Below, piece by piece: positions 52,879 through 60,546 of a stretch of 64,000 nucleotides of DNA. The translations under genes and the position numbers were made by a program. The DNA comes from Bacillus norwichensis (GTDB lineage: Bacteria; Bacillota; Bacilli; Bacillales; Bacillaceae_C), in assembly GCF_014836955.1 (NCBI RefSeq), contig NZ_JACSPV010000014.1, positions 1-64,000 of the forward strand, written 5' to 3'. A model generated the notes under the pieces. That model made no database searches and was not told where the DNA came from. It saw only the letters and a program-made list of their open reading frames with translations. How positions within the stretch are numbered: the stretch's first letter is position 1; each line of letters starts with the position of its first letter.

Positions 52879-52895
52879 ATGTAAGCGCTTTAAAT
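52879..52895. promoter_or_regulatory. cre site upstream of the HPr kinase paralog
   Basis: ATGTAAGCGCTTTAAAT matches WTGNAARCGNWWWCAWW with one mismatch (C to A at position 14). It is 83 bp before the GTG start. CcpA with HPr-Ser-P would bind here, linking this kinase paralog to carbon catabolite control. Confidence 0.7.
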
Positions 52896-52978
52896 AGGGA
52901 AAAATTAGGATGACGTTTCCTCTTTTTTCAAGTATAATCCTGAATCATAAGGTATTCAGATATGGAGAGTGCATCGAC

Positions 52979-53893
52979 GTGAAAACGATAACAGTAAAAG
53001 ACTTGATCAATAGATTTTCGTTGGAGGTTTTGGCAGGGGAGGAGCACCTGGACCGAAAAATTACAACGAACCGAGCACATCGACCGGGCCTGGAGTTTGT
53101 CGGGTATTTCGACTTCTTCCCTACCGAGCTCGTTCAGGTACTCGGGGTAAAAGAGCTGACCTTTTTAAAAAGGTTAAGTGATGAGGAACAGAAGCTGAGG
53201 ATAGGGAACATCGTGAATTATCATCCCCCATGCTTCATCATCACGGCGCAGCAGGAACCCTTACGTTATTTGATGGAATACTGCATCCAGGAAGGAATTC
53301 CTTTGCTCCGTACGGATGATGATCCAACATCAGAATTTATCAGGAAAATGGATGCTTATTTGTTGAAGACGTTGGCTCCTGAAATGGCTATCCATGGTGT
53401 TTGTGTGAATGTTTCAGGTATAGGGGTCCTGCTTCGTGGAAAATCAGGCATCGGAAAAAGCGAGACTGCCCATACTTTAATCCGCAGGGGGCATCGCCTT
53501 GTAGCGGATGACATTGTTACGTTGAAAAAGCTCGGTCCTCAGACGCTCCTCGGAACGCACGATAATAGTACAAGGGAACTGCTCGCATTAAGAAGTATCG
53601 GTCTGGTCAACGTAGTCCGATTGTACGGGAGAGAGGCGTTCCAGGACCAGTCCAGAATCGTCTTGGATATTGAATTGACGAAATGGGAAGAGGACTCTCT
53701 AAACAATGAATTGGAGCTTGAATCCCAGTTCACGGATTATATGGGGGTCAAAATTCCTCATATTGAGATTCAGCTCCAGCCAGGACGTGATGTGGCAGGT
53801 CTCATAGAAGCAGCCGCCAATAACTGGTATCTTCAACGGGAAGGCTATAGTGCGGCAGAGGAATTTTCAAAGCGGTTGGGAATTGATCATTAA
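52979..53893 (+). CDS. HPr kinase/phosphorylase paralog (divergent HprK)
   Basis: This 304-aa protein has the HprK two-domain layout: N-terminal domain (1-130) and P-loop kinase domain (about 131-300) with VNVSGIGVLLRGKSGIGKSE (Walker A), RRGHRLVADD, and the C-terminal region IPVR-like GRDVAGLIEAAANNWYLQREGY. The family signature EIRGLGIxxVxxLFG is altered to ALRSIGLVNVVRLYG: the Glu is Ala and the GAGAV segment is GREAF. It lacks the usual lgt/ppaX neighbours. Substrate may be HPr/Crh or another protein. GTG 52979 has GGAGAG upstream. Confidence 0.82.
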   Translation: MKTITVKDLINRFSLEVLAGEEHLDRKITTNRAHRPGLEFVGYFDFFPTELVQVLGVKELTFLKRLSDEEQKLRIGNIVNYHPPCFIITAQQEPLRYLMEYCIQEGIPLLRTDDDPTSEFIRKMDAYLLKTLAPEMAIHGVCVNVSGIGVLLRGKSGIGKSETAHTLIRRGHRLVADDIVTLKKLGPQTLLGTHDNSTRELLALRSIGLVNVVRLYGREAFQDQSRIVLDIELTKWEEDSLNNELELESQFTDYMGVKIPHIEIQLQPGRDVAGLIEAAANNWYLQREGYSAAEEFSKRLGIDH

Positions 53894-53897
53894 TAAG

Positions 53898-53935
53898 AAA
53901 GGCGAGGTGGAGCATTGCTCCGCCTCGCCTTTCTT
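53898..53935 (+). terminator. Terminator of the HPr kinase paralog gene
   Basis: AAAGGCGAGGTGGAGC (53898-53913) and GCTCCGCCTCGCCTTT (53917-53932), one mismatch, followed by CTTTATT. Confidence 0.9.
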
Positions 53936-53968
53936 TATTGTTTATTGGGGTCAGACCCCAAAGCCAAA

Positions 53969-54052
53969 TCAATCTGTTGCATTTTTGATTTCTACTACAA
54001 TCACCATAGTAACCATTGTGACGATCAACATGGAAGATATAACCATGAACAT
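53969..54052 (-). CDS. 27-aa hydrophobic peptide behind oxidase subunit I
   Basis: Direct translation gives MFMVISSMLIVTMVTMVIVV then EIKNATD: one TM helix and a short polar tail. AAGGAG overlaps the stop codon of subunit I (15-bp gap), with 9 bases to ATG, so it should be made with the oxidase. Small single-helix subunits are common in terminal oxidases (subunit IIa, CcoQ/CydX types). Whether it is conserved is unknown; chance hydrophobic frames of this size occur. Confidence 0.5.
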   Translation of the reverse strand: MFMVISSMLIVTMVTMVIVVEIKNATD

Positions 54053-54066
54053 ATGGAATCAACTCC

Positions 54067-55719
54067 TTACCAAGTGATGAATCCTCTGGATCCTGGTGGT
54101 GAATTCTGGATCATGTCGAAGAGTGGCAAGGCATAGGCCATGACTATGAGAGCCAATGCAATACAGACCCATAATCCCCAGTTTTCCAAGAACTTAGCAG
54201 TATGGGAAGTATCACTTTCCGCGATTGGAAATTCAACAAGATCTTTTTCATCTTGTACTTTTGGAGCTACAAACATCAAATTCGCAACAATATAAACTAA
54301 TAGCATGGCAGAAAAGAATAATATTGTTCCGCCAACAGCCATTGTGACATGATTTGATAGAATTCCCTGGAACCATTCGGCTGCAGATTCGTTGCCGTTG
54401 TATCCAGCGTAGGCTGTTCTACGTGGTGCCCCGAGTAATCCCAGTAAATGTTGAGCAGTAGACATGAGCAACATTCCTATTGCCCAAGTACCGATTTGAA
54501 TATGGGCAAGTTTTTGCAGATGCTTTGGAAACTCCCTACCTGTTAAATAGGGGATCAGCCAGAAGGTTACACTCATAAATGTCATAGCAACTGGCGTTCC
54601 TACTGTAATATGGAAATGTCCTACAACCCAAAGTGTGTTGTGCACAAGCTCATTCAATTGGAAGCTGGCATTGATAATTCCGCCTGCACCGCCGGGAATA
54701 AAGAACAGCATGGCGATAAAGAGGGAAGAGAATCGTACATCTTTCCAAGGAAGCTTTCTTAACCAACCAAATAATCCTTTTCCGCCTTTATTTCTTCCGG
54801 AGATTTCAAATGTAGCGAACATAGAAAAGGCAGTCATCAATGTTGGAATAACCACCATAAATGTCAATACGACCTGTAGAAACTTCCAGAAACTGTCGAT
54901 CCCTGGCTCAGTCAACTGATGGTGGAAGCCAACAGGGAATGAGAATAAAATGAACAAAATAAATGAAAATCTTGCAAGTGAGTCACTGAAAACTTTTGTA
55001 CCAATAATTTTTGGCATAACGACATACCAAGCCATATAGGCTGGCAGCAGCCAGAAGTATACGAGCGGATGGCCGAAATACCAGAATAAAGAACGGCTCA
55101 ATTCAACGTTGATCGTATCTGTCAATCCAAATGCCCATGGAAGGTACTGGAAGACAACTGTTGCAACTACACCTAGACATGCAATGATCCACAGAAGCAG
55201 GGTTGCCGTAGTCATATAAGCGAACAGCGGGCTGAATTGTCCTTTGTTCTTTTTCTTCCAAGCGAAAAAATGTCCAAGAAGTGCAAAGCTGGTAAACCAA
55301 GTACCGATAATGAATAAGGCCAATCCTAAGTAATACCAGCCGCTTGCTTTCAGCGGAGCATAGAATGTATAAAGTACTGATGCTTTTCCTGAAATGATCA
55401 TTACCGTTGCCATTGTAGTTCCAATTGCTGTAGTCCAAAGGCCAATCCAAGCAAATAGACTTACTTTCGGACCAAAGGCACCCAGTGTTTTACTCATGCC
55501 GGCAATCAGGAAGGCAAAGATAAAGAAAGCAGTAAAAATAAGAGCTAATAAAACGCCATGTGCTGTCAAGATTTGGTAGTAATCCAGGAACTTGGGAAGT
55601 TGCAAGGAGTCATTTCTGACGAAAACTTGAAGCAAACCACAAAAGGTTCCGATGATAAAAGCAATATAAGCAATCCCGATATTCCATAATGCAAGCTTTC
55701 TGTCTTTTACTGCAATCAT
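54067..55719 (-). CDS. ba3-type cytochrome c oxidase subunit I (CbaA-like)
   Basis: This 550-aa heme-copper oxidase catalytic subunit has about 13 TM helices. Copper-B and heme ligands: HGVLLALIF near residue 50 (low-spin heme His), FGHPLVYFWLLPAYMAWY (CuB His, with Tyr as in B-type oxidases), SFPVGFHHQ (two CuB His) and VGHFHITVG (heme a3 His). Helix VI and these sequences match the B-type (ba3/SoxB-like) oxidases that lack the D-channel residues of A-type. The order on the strand is subunit IIa, II, I. The subunit II stop overlaps the start here by 4 bp. Confidence 0.92.
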   Translation of the reverse strand: MIAVKDRKLALWNIGIAYIAFIIGTFCGLLQVFVRNDSLQLPKFLDYYQILTAHGVLLALIFTAFFIFAFLIAGMSKTLGAFGPKVSLFAWIGLWTTAIGTTMATVMIISGKASVLYTFYAPLKASGWYYLGLALFIIGTWFTSFALLGHFFAWKKKNKGQFSPLFAYMTTATLLLWIIACLGVVATVVFQYLPWAFGLTDTINVELSRSLFWYFGHPLVYFWLLPAYMAWYVVMPKIIGTKVFSDSLARFSFILFILFSFPVGFHHQLTEPGIDSFWKFLQVVLTFMVVIPTLMTAFSMFATFEISGRNKGGKGLFGWLRKLPWKDVRFSSLFIAMLFFIPGGAGGIINASFQLNELVHNTLWVVGHFHITVGTPVAMTFMSVTFWLIPYLTGREFPKHLQKLAHIQIGTWAIGMLLMSTAQHLLGLLGAPRRTAYAGYNGNESAAEWFQGILSNHVTMAVGGTILFFSAMLLVYIVANLMFVAPKVQDEKDLVEFPIAESDTSHTAKFLENWGLWVCIALALIVMAYALPLFDMIQNSPPGSRGFITW

Positions 55720-56204
55720 GGTTCATACACCTCAATCTCTGTAGACATATAATGATGGCCAGATCCGCAATACTCATTGCAAAGAACTAAGTATTTTCCA
55801 GGTTTATCAAAAATATAGCTTTTATAGGTAATTCTTCCTGGTACGGCCATCATATTCACTTTCGTGTTGTCAATGGTAAAGCTGTGTACTACATCTGTAC
55901 TCGTTAAGGTAAAAATGATTTCTTTTCCTACAGGAACTTTTATATCTGGAGGATCATAGCCGAACGCTTGAGCAACCACTACGACTTCATACCTGTCTTC
56001 ATCAATCTGTCGTACACCAGGTTTGTTAAAAGGAGCCTGTTCAGTGACTTTCTCCGGATCAACCGTGTCCATACCACCTGCAGGCAGGCATAAAACGGAA
56101 TCCTTTCCCTCCGCAAAGGCGGTGAACCCGACGATGCTTAAAAACACGGCAAGTGATAAAATACCGAAAATCAACCAAACTTTCTCATACTTATGAAAAT
56201 GCAT
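55716..56204 (-). CDS. ba3-type cytochrome c oxidase subunit II (CbaB-like)
   Basis: This 162-aa protein has one N-terminal TM helix (about 8-30) and a cupredoxin domain with the binuclear CuA site: His in STDVVHSFTI, then CNEYCGSGHHYM (two Cys, His, Met). It takes electrons from cytochrome c and passes them to subunit I. No long N-terminal hairpin as in A-type subunit II, consistent with ba3. It is coupled to subunit I by a 4-bp overlap and follows subunit IIa by 22 bp. Confidence 0.92.
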   Translation of the reverse strand: MHFHKYEKVWLIFGILSLAVFLSIVGFTAFAEGKDSVLCLPAGGMDTVDPEKVTEQAPFNKPGVRQIDEDRYEVVVVAQAFGYDPPDIKVPVGKEIIFTLTSTDVVHSFTIDNTKVNMMAVPGRITYKSYIFDKPGKYLVLCNEYCGSGHHYMSTEIEVYEP

Positions 56205-56226
56205 AAAGACTCACCTTCTTCTCTTT

Positions 56227-56349
56227 TTATCTGGCAACATAAAGGAAATATGTCGCAAACCACATAACGATAATTATAATTCCAACGCCAAAAACACTGA
56301 CAAGCGTTCCTTTCAGATTTGGCTCCGCACTATGTTTGTTTTTAGCCAT
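56227..56349 (-). CDS. Cytochrome c oxidase subunit IIa (Cox2A, 40 aa)
   Basis: Direct translation gives MAKNKHSAEPNLKGTLVSV, FGVGIIIIVMWFATYFLYVA, R, stop. A short polar N-terminus followed by one TM helix, placed first in a ba3-oxidase operon, is subunit IIa (Cox2A), a third subunit of ba3 oxidases whose helix substitutes for the missing TM of subunit II. GGAGGG precedes ATG 56349. A perfect Fnr-type box lies 63 bp upstream. Confidence 0.88.
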   Translation of the reverse strand: MAKNKHSAEPNLKGTLVSVFGVGIIIIVMWFATYFLYVAR

Positions 56350-56411
56350 ATTGACACCCTCCAATGTGCTCATTATTTACTTAAATCGTACTCCCACTGA
56401 TATTTTGTCAC

Positions 56412-56427
56412 TGTGATAAAAGTCACA
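56412..56427. promoter_or_regulatory. Fnr/Crp-type box upstream of the ba3 oxidase operon
   Basis: TGTGATAAAAGTCACA is an exact TGTGA-N6-TCACA site, the sequence bound by B. subtilis-type Fnr. It is 63 bp before the first operon gene; whether Fnr activates or represses depends on an unmapped promoter. Confidence 0.85.
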
Positions 56428-56560
56428 CTTCAACCCATTTTCACAGGACCTTCATAAGTACTTCAAAATTTAGACAAAAAGAAAGAGCAGACTATCGTTG
56501 AGTTGCCTTATTTGGTGCTTTTTAGTAACCGGATATCTGCTCAAATAAACTTGCTGCAAA

Positions 56561-56588
56561 TAAAAAAGGCCACGACATGTGTCGTGGC
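56561..56588 (-). terminator. fnr terminator
   Basis: GCCACGACA (56569-56577) and TGTCGTGGC (56580-56588); minus-strand exit is CCTTTTTTATTT. About 115 bp past the fnr stop. Confidence 0.85.
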
Positions 56589-56704
56589 TTTGATATTAGG
56601 GCAATTCCTATTATGTGAAAAACAAAATATTGTAAGATATTCAAAACGATTGCAGAAAGTCCAGATTCGCGGGGAAGCCTCTGTTTTCATGCTAATTTAA
56701 TTCG

Positions 56705-57391
56705 CTAATCCATCCTGCAAATGTCCACAGGACAGTTTTCACAATGAATTTCGTCCTTTAGGTATTGAAGGTTGTGGATAAAAATTTTTCCGTTATCCAT
56801 TTTAATAATTCCATCATTCTTTAAGCTATTTAACAAACGGTTGACAACCTCGCGGCTCATTCCGCAAAAGTTGGCTAATTCTTGGTTTGTAAGCGGAAGA
56901 TCAATCAGGATACCATCATTTTTTTCAATCCCATAACTGTTAGTCATACGGATCAAGGTTGAATAAAGAGCTCCTTTTTTTCCATGCAAAACCAGATCAC
57001 GGAATTTGGACTGAGTTTGTTGCTGTTGAGTGCCCATCATTTTTAAAAAACCAACGGTAAGGCCCGTGTCAAGAAGGAGCTTCTCCTCCAAATCTTTTTT
57101 TCCAATTTTTACAACGGAGCAGTCTTCAATTACTTTCGCTTGGACTCTATAGGTGGAAAGCCCGCAAAATAGACGGATTTCGCTTATATAATCTCCTTCA
57201 CTGCAAATACGAAAGGTGATTTCCCGCCCGTCTGGGGTAATTTTTCCAATTTGGACCCTTCCGGAACGGATATAGAAAATACTATCGGCAAGATCACCTT
57301 CGCGGAACAAAAAGCTGCCTTTTTTAATCACTTTTTCTTTATGTTCAATCAAAAGGAGATCCTTCAGATCTTCTGAATAATCGCCGTTCAT
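56705..57391 (-). CDS. fnr: Fnr: Crp/Fnr-family oxygen-responsive regulator
   Basis: This 228-aa regulator has a cNMP-like beta roll (about 15-120), a dimerisation helix, and a C-terminal HTH (about 160-205; TNQELANFCGMSREVVNRLLNSL). The C-terminal tail CENCPVDIC spaces cysteines as C-x2-C-x4-C, exactly the iron-sulfur ligand pattern of B. subtilis Fnr, unlike the N-terminal cysteines of E. coli FNR. Hence a [4Fe-4S] oxygen sensor activating anaerobic genes. ATG 57391 has AAGGAGG upstream; a 32-codon longer frame is not a real start. TGTGA-N6-TCACA boxes flank this locus. Confidence 0.92.
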   Translation of the reverse strand: MNGDYSEDLKDLLLIEHKEKVIKKGSFLFREGDLADSIFYIRSGRVQIGKITPDGREITFRICSEGDYISEIRLFCGLSTYRVQAKVIEDCSVVKIGKKDLEEKLLLDTGLTVGFLKMMGTQQQQTQSKFRDLVLHGKKGALYSTLIRMTNSYGIEKNDGILIDLPLTNQELANFCGMSREVVNRLLNSLKNDGIIKMDNGKIFIHNLQYLKDEIHCENCPVDICRMD

Positions 57392-58300
57392 GGAGGTCCT
57401 CCTTCTATCATTTAAAAAATGCGTTTCATTTATGTTAATTATAACATGCAGGCGGAAGAATCCATATTGAATCTGTACTTTAGCCATACCAAGAATGATA
57501 AAACATCTAGATTGCCATGAAGGGGATGAAAATACCAGAATACTCTGTATTACAATCAGCTCGACTAAGTATAAAGGGAGGGACGTTTCCGCAGAAGATT
57601 TTTGTGATAAAATTCACAAGAGAGGCTTTACTGGCTATAGTTCAGTTTCCCTTGGTACTGGGGCTTGGTGAGGCTCTGAAGTAAGAAGTCGCATATAAAA
57701 TAAGAGGATTTCAATGCTGGGGGTAGGGTAGTTATTGGTCAAAGAACCACATACTTTTTAGTAAGTGACTGTAGAAGCTATTTATGAGAAAAAAAGATAT
57801 AAATAGCTTCTTGGATTTAAAATTTGAGGTGAAAATATCATGTGAATGAATTTCAACTGAATCAGTTAAAGGAAATCTTACTGCCCGTATGATAATCCCT
57901 AAAGAACGGTGACCTTGAAAAATTCAGTGGAATAGTTGTTATATTATATTGCGCTGGAATGATGCCTATGGAGAGTGTTTGTCTTTATTAATGAGGAAGG
58001 ATAGGATTTTTAAAAATGAAATATTAATGTCGGGTTATCCAAAATTTTTTGTTTGTTTTGAAAAGTAAAACTCGACAAATTCCTACTATTTTCGTCAGGA
58101 TTTACTCCCTCTTTTTAGGCTAGTTTCGCGAGTTTTGCTATAAAATGGGCTCAATTTTCATTGGCGGTTTAACGTAGAATCTAAAAGTTCAATTTACTGT
58201 TTGTACTCTTCATAAGGGAATGAATAGTAGTTTAGCCCGTCTAGTTTTTAATTGTTTTACTGGCGATAGATTCTCTTGAAATAATGTCGAAAATGGAAAG
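57392..58300. other. Non-coding region upstream of fnr and of the actin-like locus
   Basis: About 900 bp with no frame I can support. It contains a perfect Fnr-type box (57603) and degraded sequence including a short plus-strand peptide frame at about 57841 (VNEFQLNQLKEILLPV, stop) with no partner gene. Base composition is AT-rich, similar to recently lost or silent DNA. No RNA gene recognised. Confidence 0.5.
57603..57618. promoter_or_regulatory. Second Fnr/Crp-type box, upstream of fnr
   Basis: TGTGATAAAATTCACA is an exact TGTGA-N6-TCACA site 212 bp before the fnr start, suggesting autoregulation or control of another transcript here. Confidence 0.75.
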
Positions 58301-58311
58301 AAAACAAATTT

Positions 58312-58445
58312 GTATACATGTACACAAATAAAAGCATCTTGTTTACTTCACACGTATACATGTATACAAAACAGTAAACATATTGATTTAACAGGATGTG
58401 TACAATTTAAGTAAACAGGTATACAAGTAAACGATACACGTGTAC
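58312..58445. repeat. Array of eleven GTNNAC hexamers: centromere-like (parC) candidate
   Basis: Start positions: 58312, 58320, 58341, 58354, 58362, 58374, 58398, 58411, 58419, 58427, 58440. Steps: 8, 21, 13, 8, 12, 24, 13, 8, 8, 13 bp. Variants are GTATAC, GTACAC/GTGTAC and GTTTAC/GTAAAC. Pairs form larger palindromes, e.g. GTATACATGTATAC (58354-58367) and TACACGTGTA (58435-58444). By chance a fixed four-base-specified hexamer is expected about once in 256 bp. It ends 115 bp before the actin-like gene and is the likely binding array of the partner protein. Confidence 0.7.
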
Positions 58446-58560
58446 AGAAAAACAATAATGAAAGCATTATTGACCGCAATAAGAAATTCAGGTAATCTTT
58501 AATCATACTTATAGAAATTTCCAATTGGTAGTTTCGCAAAAGAAAGGATGATAGTTATAT

Positions 58561-59736
58561 ATGGAAAAAACAAGACTTGCAGCGATTGATGTTGGAAATG
58601 ATTCCTTAAAAGGTATCTTTGGTGAAATGGAGCATGAGATCAATATCCCCAATATCATTGCAAGAGATGTAGAAGACCGTCCGATTATTGGATTGGAAGA
58701 GTTGGACAATCAAGAACCATTAGATGGATTACATATACGTTTACACTCCCCTTCATTACAAGACAATGGAGCAGTTTACCGTGTAGGACATTTGGCGACG
58801 CGGAGCGGGAATGCTACAGAGTTAGATCCGGGAAGTAGTAAATCGGAAGAAGATCAGACACTGGTTATGTTGTTTGCAGCGCTGGCTCTTGACGCGGTGC
58901 GTGAAGAGAATAAGAAGGTGTTCAAACGCAGTAACAATGTTGTTGAAGCAACTTACAGTTTAGGCACTGGGCTTCCTTTAAGAGAAGTGAAGGAAGGAAA
59001 AGACGTGGGTTACCGCTCTAAATTGCTGGGTTCTGTACACCAGATAGAGTTTTTGGTCACTCCAAAATATCAGGGGATCAAAGTCAATATTAAATTCGAA
59101 GAAGTAAAGATATACCCTGAAGGTTTTGCTGCCTTCATCAACTTAGTCATGGATAATGATTTAAAAATCATCAACAAGGACTTGATTGACAAAAGAATCA
59201 TCATCCAAGATATTGGCGGCTTATCAACAGATATTGCTGTCATTAAGAATAGGAAAGTGGATGATGACCGTGCGCAGGGCTTCAACCTTGGTGTATCTGA
59301 ATCCCTTGATGCAATTCGGGAGGAGATTCGTTCAAAATATGGTGTTGAACTCGACAGCCGGAGGGATGTTGTAGAGGTCATCACGAAAAAGAATGATAGA
59401 AACCACATCATGGTCAAAGGTAGCCGGACGAGCGTCCATGAGATTGTTGACCGCATTCTCTTGGAACTGGCTAAAAAACAATACCGCCACTTAAGAAATG
59501 TTTGGCAAAGAAACTCTCAAACAGAGATTGCTTACTTTATTGGCGGGGGTTCCATCGTTTTGAAAGATTATTTGAAGGCATTAAACAATAATCTAGATGG
59601 GTACAATATTGACTTTTTTGAAGATGAAAAAGAAAGTGTTTGGATGATGGCAAATGCATACTATAAGCTGATCGCCGATTTTGCTAAAAAGAATCAAAAA
59701 GAGATAAAAGAAGAGAAAAAAGCGGTTAAAAATTAA
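58561..59736 (+). CDS. ParM-like actin-type ATPase (plasmid-segregation family)
   Basis: This 391-aa actin-fold ATPase has phosphate-1 AIDVGNDSLKG (about 8-18), phosphate-2 IIQDIGGLSTDIAVI (about 220) and adenosine motif YFIGGGSIVLKDYL (about 325), in the order of ParM/StbA/Alp proteins. Such proteins polymerise with ATP to push apart plasmid copies, with a DNA-binding adaptor at a centromere repeat. All three parts are here: the hexamer array before it and a DNA-binding partner 12 bp after it. Only the host location (among housekeeping genes) is unexpected. The Lys-rich C-terminal tail (KKNQKEIKEEKKAVKN) may be cytoplasmic contact surface. Confidence 0.85.
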   Translation: MEKTRLAAIDVGNDSLKGIFGEMEHEINIPNIIARDVEDRPIIGLEELDNQEPLDGLHIRLHSPSLQDNGAVYRVGHLATRSGNATELDPGSSKSEEDQTLVMLFAALALDAVREENKKVFKRSNNVVEATYSLGTGLPLREVKEGKDVGYRSKLLGSVHQIEFLVTPKYQGIKVNIKFEEVKIYPEGFAAFINLVMDNDLKIINKDLIDKRIIIQDIGGLSTDIAVIKNRKVDDDRAQGFNLGVSESLDAIREEIRSKYGVELDSRRDVVEVITKKNDRNHIMVKGSRTSVHEIVDRILLELAKKQYRHLRNVWQRNSQTEIAYFIGGGSIVLKDYLKALNNNLDGYNIDFFEDEKESVWMMANAYYKLIADFAKKNQKEIKEEKKAVKN

Positions 59737-59748
59737 TAGGGTGATACC

Positions 59749-60324
59749 ATGAAGGAAACGGGGATGAAGAGGGGGCAACCAATCACATTCAGGATCCCTT
59801 CCGATACGCCTGACCACATTTTGAAGCAGCTGCAAAGATTAAAAGAGACAGAGCGGAGAAACTTCTCGAGCAAAATTGCTTCCATCGTAATGAGTGGAGT
59901 CAGCGAAACTTTGACAAAGCAAAGGGAGACGCTCACGATTCCGCTGCCACGAGGGCTGACGAAGGAACAGCGCGACTGGCTAAAGCACGAGCATTCGGAA
60001 GCGTTGCTCGGAAATATCGTTTACCAATTATTATCCGATCCTGTTAGAGCTGTATCCATCCTTGCATCACTCAACAGCAATGCGCTGGAAATCGACGATG
60101 CTCTGTACTTGCAGGAGGAAGCAGCAACGATAGAAGAACATGGTGAAATGGAATATCCTGAGGAAGATCAGTTTACAGTCAGTAACAGCCACTCATCTGA
60201 TGTGGACGATTTAGATGATCTTGATTGGGGTCAAATCAAAATGGATGAAGAATCCCAGGATGCGGAGGAAGACGAGTTAGAAGATGATCCATTGGCGGAT
60301 TTTCTGGCGCAGATGAATAAATGA
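59749..60324 (+). CDS. ParR-like DNA-binding adaptor of the actin-like ATPase (ribbon-helix-helix candidate)
   Basis: This 191-aa protein has an N-terminal half that is basic with strand-helix-helix character (GQPITFRIPSDTPDHILKQL, RLKETERRNFSSKIASIVMS), consistent with a ribbon-helix-helix fold, a mid region (about 75-115; LPRGLTKEQRDWLKHEHSEALLGNIVYQLL), and a very acidic C-terminus ending DPLADFLAQMNK. In ParMRC systems ParR is RHH and its C-terminal tail contacts ParM. 12 bp behind the actin gene, with its own AGGGTGAT. RHH fold assignment is by pattern only. Confidence 0.65.
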   Translation: MKETGMKRGQPITFRIPSDTPDHILKQLQRLKETERRNFSSKIASIVMSGVSETLTKQRETLTIPLPRGLTKEQRDWLKHEHSEALLGNIVYQLLSDPVRAVSILASLNSNALEIDDALYLQEEAATIEEHGEMEYPEEDQFTVSNSHSSDVDDLDDLDWGQIKMDEESQDAEEDELEDDPLADFLAQMNK

Positions 60325-60350
60325 GAGAAAATGAAGATCATTCTCTTGTT

Positions 60351-60382
60351 AGGCTGTCGAATATTTCGGCAGCCTTCTTTAT
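60351..60382 (+). terminator. Terminator of the actin-like operon
   Basis: AGGCTGTCGA (60351-60360) pairs with TTCGGCAGCCT (60365-60375), one mismatch, then TCTTTATATTTC. Confidence 0.8.
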
Positions 60383-60546
60383 ATTTCTTTCATTACTTAT
60401 ACGAAAAATAGAAGGCAAGTTCCTCTTCTTGTTTGTTCATTAAAAAAAATTGAACATATTCTTAAAATACTTCAAATGTACTTAACGTGTTTAGCTGGTT
60501 ATAATTTTTTTATAAATAATAAGTTAGCTAAATACAGGAGGTTTTC

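Noticed and set aside
53945-53961. GGGGTC/GACCCC mini-palindrome downstream of the oxidase operon
   Set aside because: The loop is too short for a normal terminator and there is no T-tract; probably chance or part of a dispersed short repeat.
58312-58445. Repeated short motifs suggestive of CRISPR or iteron replication origin
   Set aside because: Repeats are six bases, in both orientations, without spacers of equal length, and no rep gene or DnaA-box cluster was seen; a partition site fits better.
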